Virus record (IMG/VR): IMGVR_UViG_3300035199_000350
Location: 1 to 24,308 of that record
DNA from: a virus
Direction: 5' to 3' (one strand)
DNA: 24,308 bases
This document shows, piece after piece, positions 11,555-21,133 of this stretch; positions within the stretch are counted from its first letter, which is position 1; each line of letters starts with the position of its first letter. The notes beneath the pieces are model-generated. The model saw only the letters and a program-made list of their open reading frames with translations. It was not told the origin of the DNA and made no database searches. Position numbers and translations under genes: made by a program.

Positions 11555-13390
11555 GTGGCCGGGCGGCGACGGACGCTCAAGGTCAAGGACCTAACCCTTG
11601 GCCTGCATGACTTCCCCGAGAGGGCGAAGCCAGGCAATGCGTCCGTCGCCACGAACGTCGAGTTCGTCAAAGGCGGGATTTCGACTCGCCCGGGGACATT
11701 TAGAAGAACAACTCTCATCAACAATCAAAAGTATGACTTCAAGGGTTGTTGGTTCTGGCGTGATTCGGCGGGAACAGGTCATCACGTTGTCGCCTATGTG
11801 ATCAGAGACGGCGGCGGAAACGACGGCGAGGGAAGGCTGCTGGTCTTGACGGCAAGTGGGACCCTTGTTCAGACCCTTGTGTTCGCTGATTCCCTTGGAC
11901 TTGCGGCAAACTTTGAGGCCGGGTCTGACTTTGGGAGGTGGTCGGCAACGCCCTGGATGGACGCTGGGATAGACGAGCCGGTCTTGATCATTGGCGTGTC
12001 GAATCCGCACAACAGGGTTGCGGCAAGCCACCTGTTTGTCTTGAGGACACAGCCGGGCGGTGGCCCTGGAAACCAGTACGCTCTCGCCACGACGCTTGCC
12101 GTAAACAGAAACGTCGGCGTTCAGAATCCAGGGGTTCCAGAGTTTCCCTTCTGGGGCGGCGAGATTGCGTCTGCATCCATCGAGTCCGACGACCTTGGGC
12201 CCTATCTCACGGTTCAGAACGAGATCGGTGGGGGCGTTGTGTCTATTCACGACGAAAGGCTCGTCACGAACCTGACGAATCTTACGCCCAACGTGAACAA
12301 CAGGTTTTCTGTTCGCCTGTCGAACGTCGGAGACAGGAACGGTTGGCCAGAGGCCGGCGTTGCCTTCATTGACGAACGGAGCCCAGAGAGGATCACCGGC
12401 ATGGCGGAGTGGGAGGGGCGGCTGCTGGTGTTCACGCCGTCCTCGATGTCCTCAATCATCTACGGGGACAGGTTCACGTTCAACAAGAACGTGGTCCTTC
12501 GCAACACTGGCTGCGTGTCTCACCAGACCATCCAGCAAATATCGAAGGGTGGGAGGAATTGGGTGGTGTGGCTGGCCCAGGACGGGGTGTACGCGTGGAG
12601 CGGCGGCGCAGACCCCGACTATGTTAGCGACCGTATCGAGAAACGAATCCGGTCTGACAGGCACCCAACCGACTGGCACAACGCCTGGAGCTTCCACTGG
12701 CCCGAGAAGAACCAGTATTGGCTGATGATTCCAGACGAGTACAGGTTCGGGGCTGCGTTCGCCTATGTGTGGGACTACTACTACGACGCGTGGAGCGAGT
12801 TTGAGATGGGGACCGGAAACGGGCGTCCATATCTCCTCGGGATCAGCCACGACAATGCGCGTTGGAAGCAGGGAGTTCGCCGGCCTCTTATCTTTGTTGA
12901 CGAGGGGTTTGCCCAGGACGACTTGAGCGTATTTATGATGGGGCAAAGCAACTATCAGGACATTGGTTTGGCTTCTGGCACCGCCTACAAGACCAAGTGG
13001 GAGTCCCACCCGATTCCGTTCAACGACAACACGACGCGCCGCTTTAGGTACCTGCGCCCCACCCTGGCGATGCACAACGACAAAGAGGCGAACGACACGC
13101 GCACGTTCTACTGGATGCTGGACGAGCAGAGCCGCAACCAGAGCAACACGGCAGGGCAGAGTGGGACTGTGCCTGGGCACCCAGAGGGCGCAGACGTCGG
13201 GGGGTTGTTTGGCGCTGTCGTGTTTGGGCAAGACAGGCTGGGCGTCATCGGAACATTTGAGGATCGAGTCGACATGCACGGAGGCGTGGCCCGGGACATG
13301 AGGTTTGGGGTGGAGTCCGCCACTGCCAATCGCCCGGTTCAGGTTCTTTCCGTCGAGATCGACCTGTTGAACCGTGGGGCTCGCAGATGA
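11555..13390 (+). CDS. tail nozzle / tail-tubular-B-like beta-propeller protein, 611 aa
   Basis: The start is GTG at 11555, three bases after the previous stop. The opening (HDFPERAKPGNASVATNVEFVKGGISTRPG, about 18-48) matches the style of podoviral nozzle proteins, where an N-V-x-F-x-x-G-G-I-x-x-R-P-G-like segment starts the propeller platform. Further blades are suggested by PERITGMAEWEGRLLVFTPS (about 275-294), NWVVWLAQDGVYAWSG and YYYDAWSEFEMGTG. The protein ends RPVQVLSVEIDLLNRGARR. Such proteins form the hexameric tail tube below the adaptor and channel DNA at ejection. It may correspond to T7 gp12-like or P22 gp10-like proteins; the sequence alone does not separate them. Its codons are less GC-rich at third positions than the capsid gene. 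The last four bases overlap the next start (ATGA). Confidence 0.75.
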   Translation: MAGRRRTLKVKDLTLGLHDFPERAKPGNASVATNVEFVKGGISTRPGTFRRTTLINNQKYDFKGCWFWRDSAGTGHHVVAYVIRDGGGNDGEGRLLVLTASGTLVQTLVFADSLGLAANFEAGSDFGRWSATPWMDAGIDEPVLIIGVSNPHNRVAASHLFVLRTQPGGGPGNQYALATTLAVNRNVGVQNPGVPEFPFWGGEIASASIESDDLGPYLTVQNEIGGGVVSIHDERLVTNLTNLTPNVNNRFSVRLSNVGDRNGWPEAGVAFIDERSPERITGMAEWEGRLLVFTPSSMSSIIYGDRFTFNKNVVLRNTGCVSHQTIQQISKGGRNWVVWLAQDGVYAWSGGADPDYVSDRIEKRIRSDRHPTDWHNAWSFHWPEKNQYWLMIPDEYRFGAAFAYVWDYYYDAWSEFEMGTGNGRPYLLGISHDNARWKQGVRRPLIFVDEGFAQDDLSVFMMGQSNYQDIGLASGTAYKTKWESHPIPFNDNTTRRFRYLRPTLAMHNDKEANDTRTFYWMLDEQSRNQSNTAGQSGTVPGHPEGADVGGLFGAVVFGQDRLGVIGTFEDRVDMHGGVARDMRFGVESATANRPVQVLSVEIDLLNRGARR

Positions 13391-13719
13391 GCGGCAGGCG
13401 TCCAAGGGGTCCCCAGATCACGCCCATCACGGCACGCGACCAGGGCAATTTTCTGCGACAGTCGATTCAGGCGGTCAAGGACACGACCCGAGAGTTTTGG
13501 GAGCGACGGTTTTTCAGTCGCGTCGGAGATCAGGACAAGTATCTAGCGCAGATGGATCCGAATGGGCTGGCCCTGTATTGCCTTCGCGGCGGGGCAACCT
13601 CGTCCGTGGCGGACCCTGCTGTAAAATGGCGTAAGATTGCGGAGATCGACTGTTCGGGAAACGTGAAGTTCGCTGGAACAGTCACGCAATCCGTTTCCTT
13701 CACCGGAGAGGACTTGTAG
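13387..13719 (+). CDS. small tail-associated protein of unknown function, 110 aa
   Basis: The ATG at 13387 overlaps the nozzle stop by four bases (ATGA), so translation is probably coupled. The N-terminal third is basic (MSGRRPRGPQITPITARDQG) and leads into a helix NFLRQSIQAVKDTTREFWER. The C-terminal part is beta-like with LYCLRGGATSSVADPAVKWR and ends KFAGTVTQSVSFTGEDL. The final stretch resembles the start of the repeat linkers seen in fiber genes. The size and position between nozzle and a fiber-like gene suggest a tail-fiber attachment or trimerising piece. No family is recognised with confidence. Confidence 0.6.
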   Translation: MSGRRPRGPQITPITARDQGNFLRQSIQAVKDTTREFWERRFFSRVGDQDKYLAQMDPNGLALYCLRGGATSSVADPAVKWRKIAEIDCSGNVKFAGTVTQSVSFTGEDL

Positions 13720-14274
13720 ATGGGCACCTTGGTTTACACAGACGGCGCTGCCGTTGACGGGGCTACGACGTGGACCTCCGCCCGTGAGGCTACCCTCAAG
13801 AGCGACATCACCGGCGTGATCAATGGAAGCATCGACGCTGCCAACATCGCCAACGGTGCGATCACGCAGGCGAAGATGGCGGCCGGAAACAAACTGGCCA
13901 CGCAGGCGTTCACGATCAACATGGCCGACGAGTTGGTGATGACGACCCGGATTGGCTTCTCGCAGGCCCACACAAGCTCCAAGGAGTTCTACGGCGGGAC
14001 CGCCAAGATCGCCATGACGCTTGTGGCTGTCGACTTCACGGCCGACACGGTGGACAGCAACAACTGTACGATGCAGGTTGCGAAGGCTGGCACTGGCATC
14101 GGAACTGCGTCTACGTTGACGGCGAGCACTTCTCCGCAAACCGTAGAGCAGGACGGACTGACTCTTTCATTTGCGGACGGCGAGAGGATCGGCGTGCTTG
14201 TCACGGGCGTCACTGGTACGACGAATGTAGTGGGGGCCCAGGCGACCCTGTACTTCACTCGGGCACTTGCATAG
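13720..14274 (+). CDS. tail fiber-like protein, 184 aa
   Basis: The ATG directly follows the previous TAG, with GGAGAGG just upstream. Residues 35-57 (INGSIDAANIANGAITQAKM and on) are the classic phage fiber linker, in which G-x-I-x-x-A-x-I units repeat. The beta-rich C-terminal domain (KLATQAFTINMADELVMTTR to the end LYFTRALA) looks like a small beta sandwich, with a TSTLTAST-like Thr/Ser-rich turn. At 184 residues it is far shorter than typical host-binding fibers. It could be a short spike or an anchor for a separate fiber. It lies between the tail proteins and the internal virion genes. Confidence 0.65.
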   Translation: MGTLVYTDGAAVDGATTWTSAREATLKSDITGVINGSIDAANIANGAITQAKMAAGNKLATQAFTINMADELVMTTRIGFSQAHTSSKEFYGGTAKIAMTLVAVDFTADTVDSNNCTMQVAKAGTGIGTASTLTASTSPQTVEQDGLTLSFADGERIGVLVTGVTGTTNVVGAQATLYFTRALA

Positions 14275-14283
14275 GAGAGGAAG

Positions 14284-15255
14284 ATGGCTGATCGACCCGG
14301 CGTTGGTGCTCTGGACATGGACAGGCTGTCCGAGGAGTGGGCTGCTCGCCGCGATGCAGAGCGTGGCTTCTCCGCTGCGGACGACGACGAACTTGCTCTC
14401 CTTGAGAGTGGACTCCACCCAGACCAGTTGAAGGTCCAGGCGTATCGCGCATGGCGCCAGCGGCAGGGGAAGGATGCTCGATGGGAGCGGCAGAGGGAGG
14501 AGAAGCGCGCTCAACAGTATGGCGGGTACGACCCGTACTCGGACCCTGCGGTTATTGCGGCGACGCAGAGGTGGCAGGCCGCCCAAGGTGGAACTTCTGG
14601 CGTGTGGGGGTCTACGCCTCCTCCCATCGGTCGGCAGGAGATCGACAACTTTCTCCGAACGGAGGAGGGTCAGACCGCCCTCCACGAACGGATTGGATCC
14701 TACGAGCTTGGCCTTGCAAGTCGCCGCTTGCGAGATTTTGAGCAAGGAATCCCCGGTGCGGCCAAGTCCTACTACGAGGAGTTGATGTCGCAGGGCCTTG
14801 GTGCCATCGGGGAGCAGTCCCGGGCGCATCTTGGGCAGTTGGCGTCGCGGGGCGGCCTTCACACTGGCGCTCGTCAGGCCCGTGGCGACTACTACAAGGC
14901 GATGGAGGCAGACCAGAGGCGGAAGGCTGCTGTAACCGCAGACCAGTTGCGCTCGCAGATGCAGTCCGCGGCCCACCAGATGGGCACTGACATTCAGAAG
15001 ATGCGACAGAACTACTCTGGTGGCGGCCTTGGTGCGTTGCGAGACTTCCGAGAGGGGGTGCGCCGCTTTGACGAAGGCCAAGCGGACGCCCGACGAGCAG
15101 CCGAGGCCGGTGCTTATGGCGATCTTGCCGGCGGCCTCCTCGGCTTTGGTGGCTCCTTGGGTGGTGCCTACCTTGGCGGTCCTGCGATGGCTCCCGTTGG
15201 GGCAAAGGTCGCAGAGGGCACTCTTTCAGGAGCCAGGGGGAGGGATATTCGCTGA
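14284..15255 (+). CDS. internal virion / DNA-ejection protein, 323 aa
   Basis: The ATG at 14284 has AGGAGAGG nearby upstream. The N-terminal 100 residues are charged and helical (DMDRLSEEWAARRDAERGFS, then RQRQGKDARWERQREEKRAQ). The middle carries FEQGIPGAAKSYYEELMSQG and AIGEQSRAHLGQLASRGGLHTG, a plan like P22 gp7-type ejection proteins with their small-residue helices. The last 50 residues are Gly/Ala-rich and hydrophobic (GDLAGGLLGFGGSLGGAYLG), as in glycine-zipper membrane inserts. The function inferred is exit from the capsid into the cell envelope during infection. It is the first of three such genes and overlaps the next by one base. Confidence 0.7.
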   Translation: MADRPGVGALDMDRLSEEWAARRDAERGFSAADDDELALLESGLHPDQLKVQAYRAWRQRQGKDARWERQREEKRAQQYGGYDPYSDPAVIAATQRWQAAQGGTSGVWGSTPPPIGRQEIDNFLRTEEGQTALHERIGSYELGLASRRLRDFEQGIPGAAKSYYEELMSQGLGAIGEQSRAHLGQLASRGGLHTGARQARGDYYKAMEADQRRKAAVTADQLRSQMQSAAHQMGTDIQKMRQNYSGGGLGALRDFREGVRRFDEGQADARRAAEAGAYGDLAGGLLGFGGSLGGAYLGGPAMAPVGAKVAEGTLSGARGRDIR

Positions 15256-16748
15256 TGGCCTACAGTCCCGTGAAATATGGCCTGATGAGTGGCGTCGGCC
15301 GAGGTCTTGGCAGGGCCGGCGAGTCAATCGCCCGCGGGATGATGGCGGGGTACGCCCGTGACGAGCGCGAGAGGGTTCGCGCCGAGGATCTGCGTCGCTA
15401 CGAAGCCCAGCGCACCCTGGAGGCCGCCCGCCACAAGGAGCGGCTTGACCGGCAGGAGGAGTTGGACCGCCGGAGTGCCTTCGGGTTGCAGCAGAAGTTC
15501 CTCACGGAACCAAAAGACCCGGCGCAGATCGAGTCATACATGAAGGAGTTTCAGCGGCGGGGAATTACCGGTGCGTCGGATCCTGGGACGTTGGGTCCCA
15601 CGCGCATGCCCGAAGTCCCCATGTACGAGGACGTTCGGGTCCCGTATGACATCGAGGCCGTCAGGGAACCGATGGGGCCTTCAGAAGTGCCGGGTCCCCT
15701 CGTAACTCCCACCGAGGAACAGATCAATCTGATGCGAACGCTTGGCGTTCCGCTTGACAAGTTTGGAGATCCGCACGCCTCTGCCTACGGGTACAAATTG
15801 GCGGGGTCTGAACCCATTGAGTTTGGCGATGTGATCGAGAGCCAGGTTCGACGTCCTCCAATTCCCGCGCAGGCTGGATACAGGACGGAGCAGCGGTTCA
15901 ACCCCCTTGGCGGCCCTGCCTACGACGCTCCCCCCACGCAGCCGATGGCGAGGGGTGCCTATGATGCGCTCATGGCGAGGCGGGAGGCGGAAGAAGCCGA
16001 ACTTCATCGCAAGACCCGAGGCGATCTGGCCTCGATGATCGGCAAGGTTGCCCCCCTTGTGGCCGCAGAGGTCACGCAGGAGGGGCACGTTGATGAGCCG
16101 GTCACACCGGAGCACTACCGAGACCTTGTGAGGCGATCGAGGGAGGAGGAGTTGTGGCGAACGAAGGCCAACGAGGCGGCCAAGGTCGTCGCCAGGAGGG
16201 CTGCGTCTCGCGGCAAGCACCGCATCGACCTTCTCAATGGCTACGCTAGTTTCATTTCCAAGTCCCTTCGCAACAACGACAAGGCCGGATTGACTGCCGG
16301 AGTCGTGGAGATGCGCCGCCTGATCGGCGGAGACGAGAAGGACAGCGTGTCGGCCGCCGAGGACATCTGGGGGGCAAAGGCGTCCAAGGACCGCACTCAA
16401 CTCGGAAGGGTGATGTGGACCACGACCGCCCCTGTCTTACGGGATGAGATCCGAACGGCCAACGCACAGATTCGTGCCCTGGTGGGCCAACCAGCGGCGC
16501 TGCTCACCCAGGCGGGCAGGGATGAGATCGGCCAGCTTCGCGGTTCCGTCTCCAGGGCCAAGAACGAGTTGAAGCGGCTGGGGCATCAAGCCGGGTTGTC
16601 ACCGGAGGTCATCACCCTGGAGATCGACGCTGGCCCGAAGTCCGAGGACGACTTCCTCGGTCTTGCCAAGCAGTGGGCTGACACCTGGGGTCTGACACTG
16701 GAGCAGTCCGCCGATCGGCTCCGCGACATGGGCTACGAGATCGAGTAG
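15255..16748 (+). CDS. internal virion protein, 497 aa
   Basis: The ATG overlaps the previous TGA by one base (TGATG). The N-terminus (YSPVKYGLMSGVGRGLGRAG to RGMMAGYARDERERV) is Gly/Arg-rich and amphipathic. A long Arg/Glu coiled coil follows (about 35-80, EDLRRYEAQRTLEAARHKER). The middle is Pro/Gly-rich linker, and the C-terminal half is helical with Ala/Arg segments and ends SADRLRDMGYEIE. The arrangement resembles the second internal core protein of podoviruses, which joins a trans-envelope conduit. No enzyme motif is visible. It overlaps the giant gene downstream by one base (TAGTG). Confidence 0.7.
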   Translation: MAYSPVKYGLMSGVGRGLGRAGESIARGMMAGYARDERERVRAEDLRRYEAQRTLEAARHKERLDRQEELDRRSAFGLQQKFLTEPKDPAQIESYMKEFQRRGITGASDPGTLGPTRMPEVPMYEDVRVPYDIEAVREPMGPSEVPGPLVTPTEEQINLMRTLGVPLDKFGDPHASAYGYKLAGSEPIEFGDVIESQVRRPPIPAQAGYRTEQRFNPLGGPAYDAPPTQPMARGAYDALMARREAEEAELHRKTRGDLASMIGKVAPLVAAEVTQEGHVDEPVTPEHYRDLVRRSREEELWRTKANEAAKVVARRAASRGKHRIDLLNGYASFISKSLRNNDKAGLTAGVVEMRRLIGGDEKDSVSAAEDIWGAKASKDRTQLGRVMWTTTAPVLRDEIRTANAQIRALVGQPAALLTQAGRDEIGQLRGSVSRAKNELKRLGHQAGLSPEVITLEIDAGPKSEDDFLGLAKQWADTWGLTLEQSADRLRDMGYEIE

Positions 16749-19700
16749 TGGCTGATCCCGTCACCCTAGACTCGTACAGGTCGAGCCAACAGGCGGGAAC
16801 GGCATACAACCCAGAGCAGTTGCGGGTTCTGGAGTCGATGGGCGTGTCTGTCGAACCGGGCGTTCACGAACTGGCTTCGCAACAGTTGGCCGCGGTGGAG
16901 GGCTTCGCAGAGAAGGAGCGAAGTCGGGCGCAAAAGGCCAAGGAGACGATCAGGCAGGCCGAGTCGGACGCCAAGGCCCCCCTGGTTCCTACGGCAAGGA
17001 TGGGGCTTGGTGCGGAGGGACTGCGCCGCCGAAAGGATCAAGAGAGGCAGAAGCAGCAAGCGAAGGTTGTGCTTGAGTCGCAGCTTCCAGATGTACAGAG
17101 GGCCACCCTGTACGGGGCGAGGAAGATGCTTTCCAATGCCATGCGGGAGAAGGCTTCCGCAAAGTCGTTCGGGGAGGTGCTCAACAACGTGGCGGAGTTG
17201 GCGCTGCACAACAAGAAGCACGGGCCTCCTCTCGGTGGCGAGAAGGCGGAGTGGAACTACCCGGAGTTGGACGAGTTCCTGGCCGAAGCCTATGTGCGAC
17301 TGCCTCCGCTCAGGGAGGATCGTGGCGGCTTCCTGTCCAAGTATTACATGGCCCCCGGCTCCATCGAGCGGCAGAGGGGCAAGGACGAGACCACGATCGA
17401 GTGGTTGGCGAAGGGCATGGGGATCTTCTCCAGGGTCACGACGGAGACGATGGCGAAACTCGCCGGGGCCAAGGACACCGACGTGGTGTTGGCCTACGAA
17501 AACGCCAAAGGCCACGAGATGCCAGGCATCCGCTTCTCGGAGCAGGTGCCAGAGTTGGTCGAGGCCGTTGAGGACGCCCTGACCCCGAAGGCGATGGAGA
17601 AACCCCACCCGGAGGAACTTGCTGCGTGGCGCAGGCGTTACGAAGCAGGAGAGGTCCCAACGCCAGAGCCGCCAAGTCGTGTGATAAGCAGGCCCGTTTC
17701 CGATGAGGAGCGTGTTGAGATCAAGGAGAAGGCCCAGGCGTATGTCGCCCTTGGTGCGGAGATGCTGTTTGATCCGACTTGGTTTGTCGGCTTTGGCGAG
17801 GGTTCCAAGGCGATGCAAGCCACAAGACAGGTGGCGCGGGCACTGACCAAGGCCGGGTTGGACCCGAAACTCGTCCGAAGGATGGTGAAGGAGACCAAGA
17901 AGAACATGCGGGAGGCCCCGGAGCGAGAGACTGCGCTCAAGGAGGCCCACGACTTGTTCGATCTTGGCGTGGATGAGGTCAAGAAGGGCGAGTGGGAGCA
18001 CGCCGACGAGGGCCTGAATTGGGCGGCCAGGAACGTCACGGAGGAGACGACCAGAGTTGTTCTGGAGGAGTCCAGAGACGCCCTGGCAAGGCTGTCCATC
18101 CACGACGCCAGAGACGAGATCGCCGGCATCCTTCGCAACCGCGTGGGTGATGCCCCGGCCGAGTACCTTATGAACAAGGTGGGGCCGTCCTTCGGAAAGG
18201 CTGGCATCGTGGGCGTTGCCCCATTCCGGGGGGAACCCATCGCGGAGATCGTGCCCCGGGAGGTGTTGCGCCAGGGCAAAGAGTGGGGTCAGCAGGCGGC
18301 GTGGTGGATGCGTCGGCAGTACAGGCGTGGTGCGGCGAAGGCGATGGGCAAGAAGATCGACGCCGACATTTTCCAGACGGCGGTGCGGCGCAAGCGCAAC
18401 CGGATGATCTCGTCAGTGGCGCACAGTTACACCCGGTCCTTCTCGCACCTGATGGACAATCAGGCGGATTGGGCGGCCAACACGCTACTTGAGCGCGTTT
18501 ACGGGCCGGCGATACGAGGCGAGTTGGAGCATCTGCCTCCGGGGGCGACCCGGGCGGCCAGAACGGCGCAGGCCGACGAGCGGGTGGAGTTGGCAACCTA
18601 TCTTGCGGACGCCCTTGGGCTGTCCATCCCCGCAGCGAGAAGGACGGCAATCCTCCGCTTTGCAGAGCGCCTAGAGAAGTCCTCCGTGGCAGACAAGATG
18701 AACCGTATCGCCCCGGACCTTGAGGCGTTGGCGGACGGCAAGTGGCCTGACTACCTCAAGCAGTCATCCATCAAGGACCCCACCCTTGTCGTGCCAGATG
18801 TCGCCTTCAAGAATGAGGAGTTCCGCGGCATCGTGGACAAGTACCAGGGATTTCTGGACTCGGCGTTGCGGGAGACTGCCTATGTGGGGAGGGAGGTTGG
18901 GCGCAGATACAAGAAGGAGGTCCGAGAGGCGGCCGGCAGGACGTGGGCGGACTGGAACAAGAAGTTCCTAGAGACCGTTCCTGACGAGTTCAGGCAGGCG
19001 TGGGGGGAGAAGCGCACCAATGAAATCAGAGACCTGATCCGGTGGTCGGTCAACACCGAGGCCGCCCAACTCAAGGAGGCGTTGATGAACGGCATCGACA
19101 TCGCTGAGAGGAAGGATTATTGGGTCTCGGTCCTGAACAACACGGAGGCGGTGCTCTCTGATGTGGGGTTCAAGCGAAGTTCCGCCGGCCGAGTGGACCC
19201 GGGCGGTCCGTCTCCGATGCAGCAGAAGAAGCTGACAATGGCGGAACAGATCGGGAGCCTGCTCTCCCCGGAGCGGGACATACTCAAGATGGCAGTTGCC
19301 AGCAGCGTCGCCCACAACCGGATGATCATGGAATCCCGCATGAACACGGAACTTGTCCGCAAGTTCGGTCGTCCCGTGGCAACCAAGGGCGAGGCGCAGC
19401 GCATGGGGGAGGTGCTGGTCGACTGGAGGCGCAAGGGCAAGGGCGGTAAGTGGGAACCCCAGACCTACGCCGTGCCTTCGTGGATGAAGGACAAGATGGA
19501 CGAGGTGCTGGGCATCATAGACGGCACCAACCTCCCCGGTAGCGCCTTTACCCGCAAGGCCAACGCCTTCCTGCGGTCAGTCTACACGTCGCCCAATCCT
19601 GGCTTTCATATCCGCAACGAACTTTCGTCCACCATACTTTCGTATGTCCTGGGCAACGTAAGAGACCCGAGGCGTTATGCCCAGTCGTATCTCGCTGCGG

Positions 19701-21133
19701 CACTTCCCAGGACGGAACAGGGTTGGCAGGCCATAACCAAGCAGGCCCTAGACATCAAGGACCCCGCCCGGCGAAAGGTGGCGTTGTACTACGCCCGTAA
19801 GATGGAGGGCGCACTTCGCACTGTCGGCGGCTGGACCATCACGCAGAAGGGAACTGGTCGCAAGGCCACCCTCCAAGACATGGCGAATTGGGCGGCCGAG
19901 GACGGGGCGATCAACAAGGGTTGGTCAAGTGTTGACACCGCTGGGTCGATGCTTGAGGAGGTCGAAATGGCGACCCGCAGCCCACTGTCTCGATTCCTGC
20001 GACAGAACGCAGCTTCGGCTGGCTTGGGCACCGCCGGAGGGCTAGCCGGAGGACCGCCGGGCGCTGCCTTTGGAGCGGGGGTTGGGCAACTCATCGGTCC
20101 CGACACCGTGCTGATGAAGGTCGGAAAGGCGACAGGCGAGGTGGTGGAGAACCACCAACGGCTCACGGTTTACATGGACACATGGGCGAAGGGTGGCAGC
20201 AGGATACAGGCCAAGGAGGCCGCCGATTATGCCCACCACGTCTACCGCAGAATGACGCCAACGGATCAGTCCATTCGCGAGCAGGTTCTATTCTGGAACT
20301 GGATCCGAAACAACTTGCCCAAGATGGTCAAGCAGGTGGTCAAACGCCCTGGGCAGATGGTGGCGTTGGAAAAGGGGAAGCGTGCCATCGAGGCTGGATC
20401 AGCGGAGAACTGGAAGGGGGTTTTGGACGACGAGTTGCCCCGATACTACCGCCGGATGATGGGCGTAAAGACGCCAATGACGGGAAGGGGTGGGTCCAAG
20501 TTTGTGTTGGCTTTCGATGATCCAAGAAGGGACCTGAACCTGCTTGACGCCGACGTGGACGACTTGGGGGACAATCTTTTTGGGATGCTCACGCCTGTTT
20601 GGCAGATGACCTACAACGCCCTCCAGCACATGATGGGGGAGGATCTGTCTATATGGGGGCAGAGGGGTCGCAAGGTCCGAAGGCGTCCTGTAGAGCTTCC
20701 TCGGTGGCTCATGGCGGCCCCGAAGGCGGCCCGAAGGGCGATGGGTGCTCGACCGGCGAAGGACTGGATTGGTGCGGACTTGGTGGGTGATGACGTTGTT
20801 CCTGGGCGAGAGTACATCGACGCCAGGACCCTGCACATGATCAACGAACTTCCAATGTTCCTGCGGTTGAGCAAGCAGCCTGTGGAGTTCGATCTTACCG
20901 AGCAAGAGAAGGCGCAGATCGTTGAGAAGGTCGGTCCTCGGGCCCTTATGACGGCCAGTGACAAGGACCGGCTAGGGCGCAACGCCTATCTGTGGGGCGT
21001 CAGAATGTACGCCTTCGATCAGGCCAAGGAGAAGGAGGGCACCCTCATGCGCTTGCGCCAGAGGGCCCGTCAGGCAAAGCAGGGCGTGAACTTGCCCGTG
21101 GCGATGGAGCCCGTCCGTGAGATCCCGGAGTAA
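16748..21133 (+). CDS. very large internal virion / ejection protein, 1461 aa
   Basis: The start is GTG at 16748 in a TAGTG overlap. The protein is almost entirely helical. The N-terminal 80 residues are coiled coil (EKERSRAQKAKETIRQAESD), and several Arg/Lys/Glu-rich segments follow. Around residues 940-965, SVYTSPNPGFHIRNELSST resembles the short conserved P-x-F-x-x-R-N segments of large polyvalent phage proteins. Residues about 1089-1117 form a glycine-zipper-like stretch (GLGTAGGLAGGPPGAAFGAG) of the kind that inserts in membranes. A VFENHQRL-like segment and WNWIRNNLPKMVKQVVKRPG follow. I see no lytic transglycosylase or lysozyme catalytic motif. It is the third and biggest of three ejection-type genes, comparable in size and place to T7 gp16 but not evidently homologous. 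Confidence 0.75.
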   Translation: MADPVTLDSYRSSQQAGTAYNPEQLRVLESMGVSVEPGVHELASQQLAAVEGFAEKERSRAQKAKETIRQAESDAKAPLVPTARMGLGAEGLRRRKDQERQKQQAKVVLESQLPDVQRATLYGARKMLSNAMREKASAKSFGEVLNNVAELALHNKKHGPPLGGEKAEWNYPELDEFLAEAYVRLPPLREDRGGFLSKYYMAPGSIERQRGKDETTIEWLAKGMGIFSRVTTETMAKLAGAKDTDVVLAYENAKGHEMPGIRFSEQVPELVEAVEDALTPKAMEKPHPEELAAWRRRYEAGEVPTPEPPSRVISRPVSDEERVEIKEKAQAYVALGAEMLFDPTWFVGFGEGSKAMQATRQVARALTKAGLDPKLVRRMVKETKKNMREAPERETALKEAHDLFDLGVDEVKKGEWEHADEGLNWAARNVTEETTRVVLEESRDALARLSIHDARDEIAGILRNRVGDAPAEYLMNKVGPSFGKAGIVGVAPFRGEPIAEIVPREVLRQGKEWGQQAAWWMRRQYRRGAAKAMGKKIDADIFQTAVRRKRNRMISSVAHSYTRSFSHLMDNQADWAANTLLERVYGPAIRGELEHLPPGATRAARTAQADERVELATYLADALGLSIPAARRTAILRFAERLEKSSVADKMNRIAPDLEALADGKWPDYLKQSSIKDPTLVVPDVAFKNEEFRGIVDKYQGFLDSALRETAYVGREVGRRYKKEVREAAGRTWADWNKKFLETVPDEFRQAWGEKRTNEIRDLIRWSVNTEAAQLKEALMNGIDIAERKDYWVSVLNNTEAVLSDVGFKRSSAGRVDPGGPSPMQQKKLTMAEQIGSLLSPERDILKMAVASSVAHNRMIMESRMNTELVRKFGRPVATKGEAQRMGEVLVDWRRKGKGGKWEPQTYAVPSWMKDKMDEVLGIIDGTNLPGSAFTRKANAFLRSVYTSPNPGFHIRNELSSTILSYVLGNVRDPRRYAQSYLAAALPRTEQGWQAITKQALDIKDPARRKVALYYARKMEGALRTVGGWTITQKGTGRKATLQDMANWAAEDGAINKGWSSVDTAGSMLEEVEMATRSPLSRFLRQNAASAGLGTAGGLAGGPPGAAFGAGVGQLIGPDTVLMKVGKATGEVVENHQRLTVYMDTWAKGGSRIQAKEAADYAHHVYRRMTPTDQSIREQVLFWNWIRNNLPKMVKQVVKRPGQMVALEKGKRAIEAGSAENWKGVLDDELPRYYRRMMGVKTPMTGRGGSKFVLAFDDPRRDLNLLDADVDDLGDNLFGMLTPVWQMTYNALQHMMGEDLSIWGQRGRKVRRRPVELPRWLMAAPKAARRAMGARPAKDWIGADLVGDDVVPGREYIDARTLHMINELPMFLRLSKQPVEFDLTEQEKAQIVEKVGPRALMTASDKDRLGRNAYLWGVRMYAFDQAKEKEGTLMRLRQRARQAKQGVNLPVAMEPVREIPE

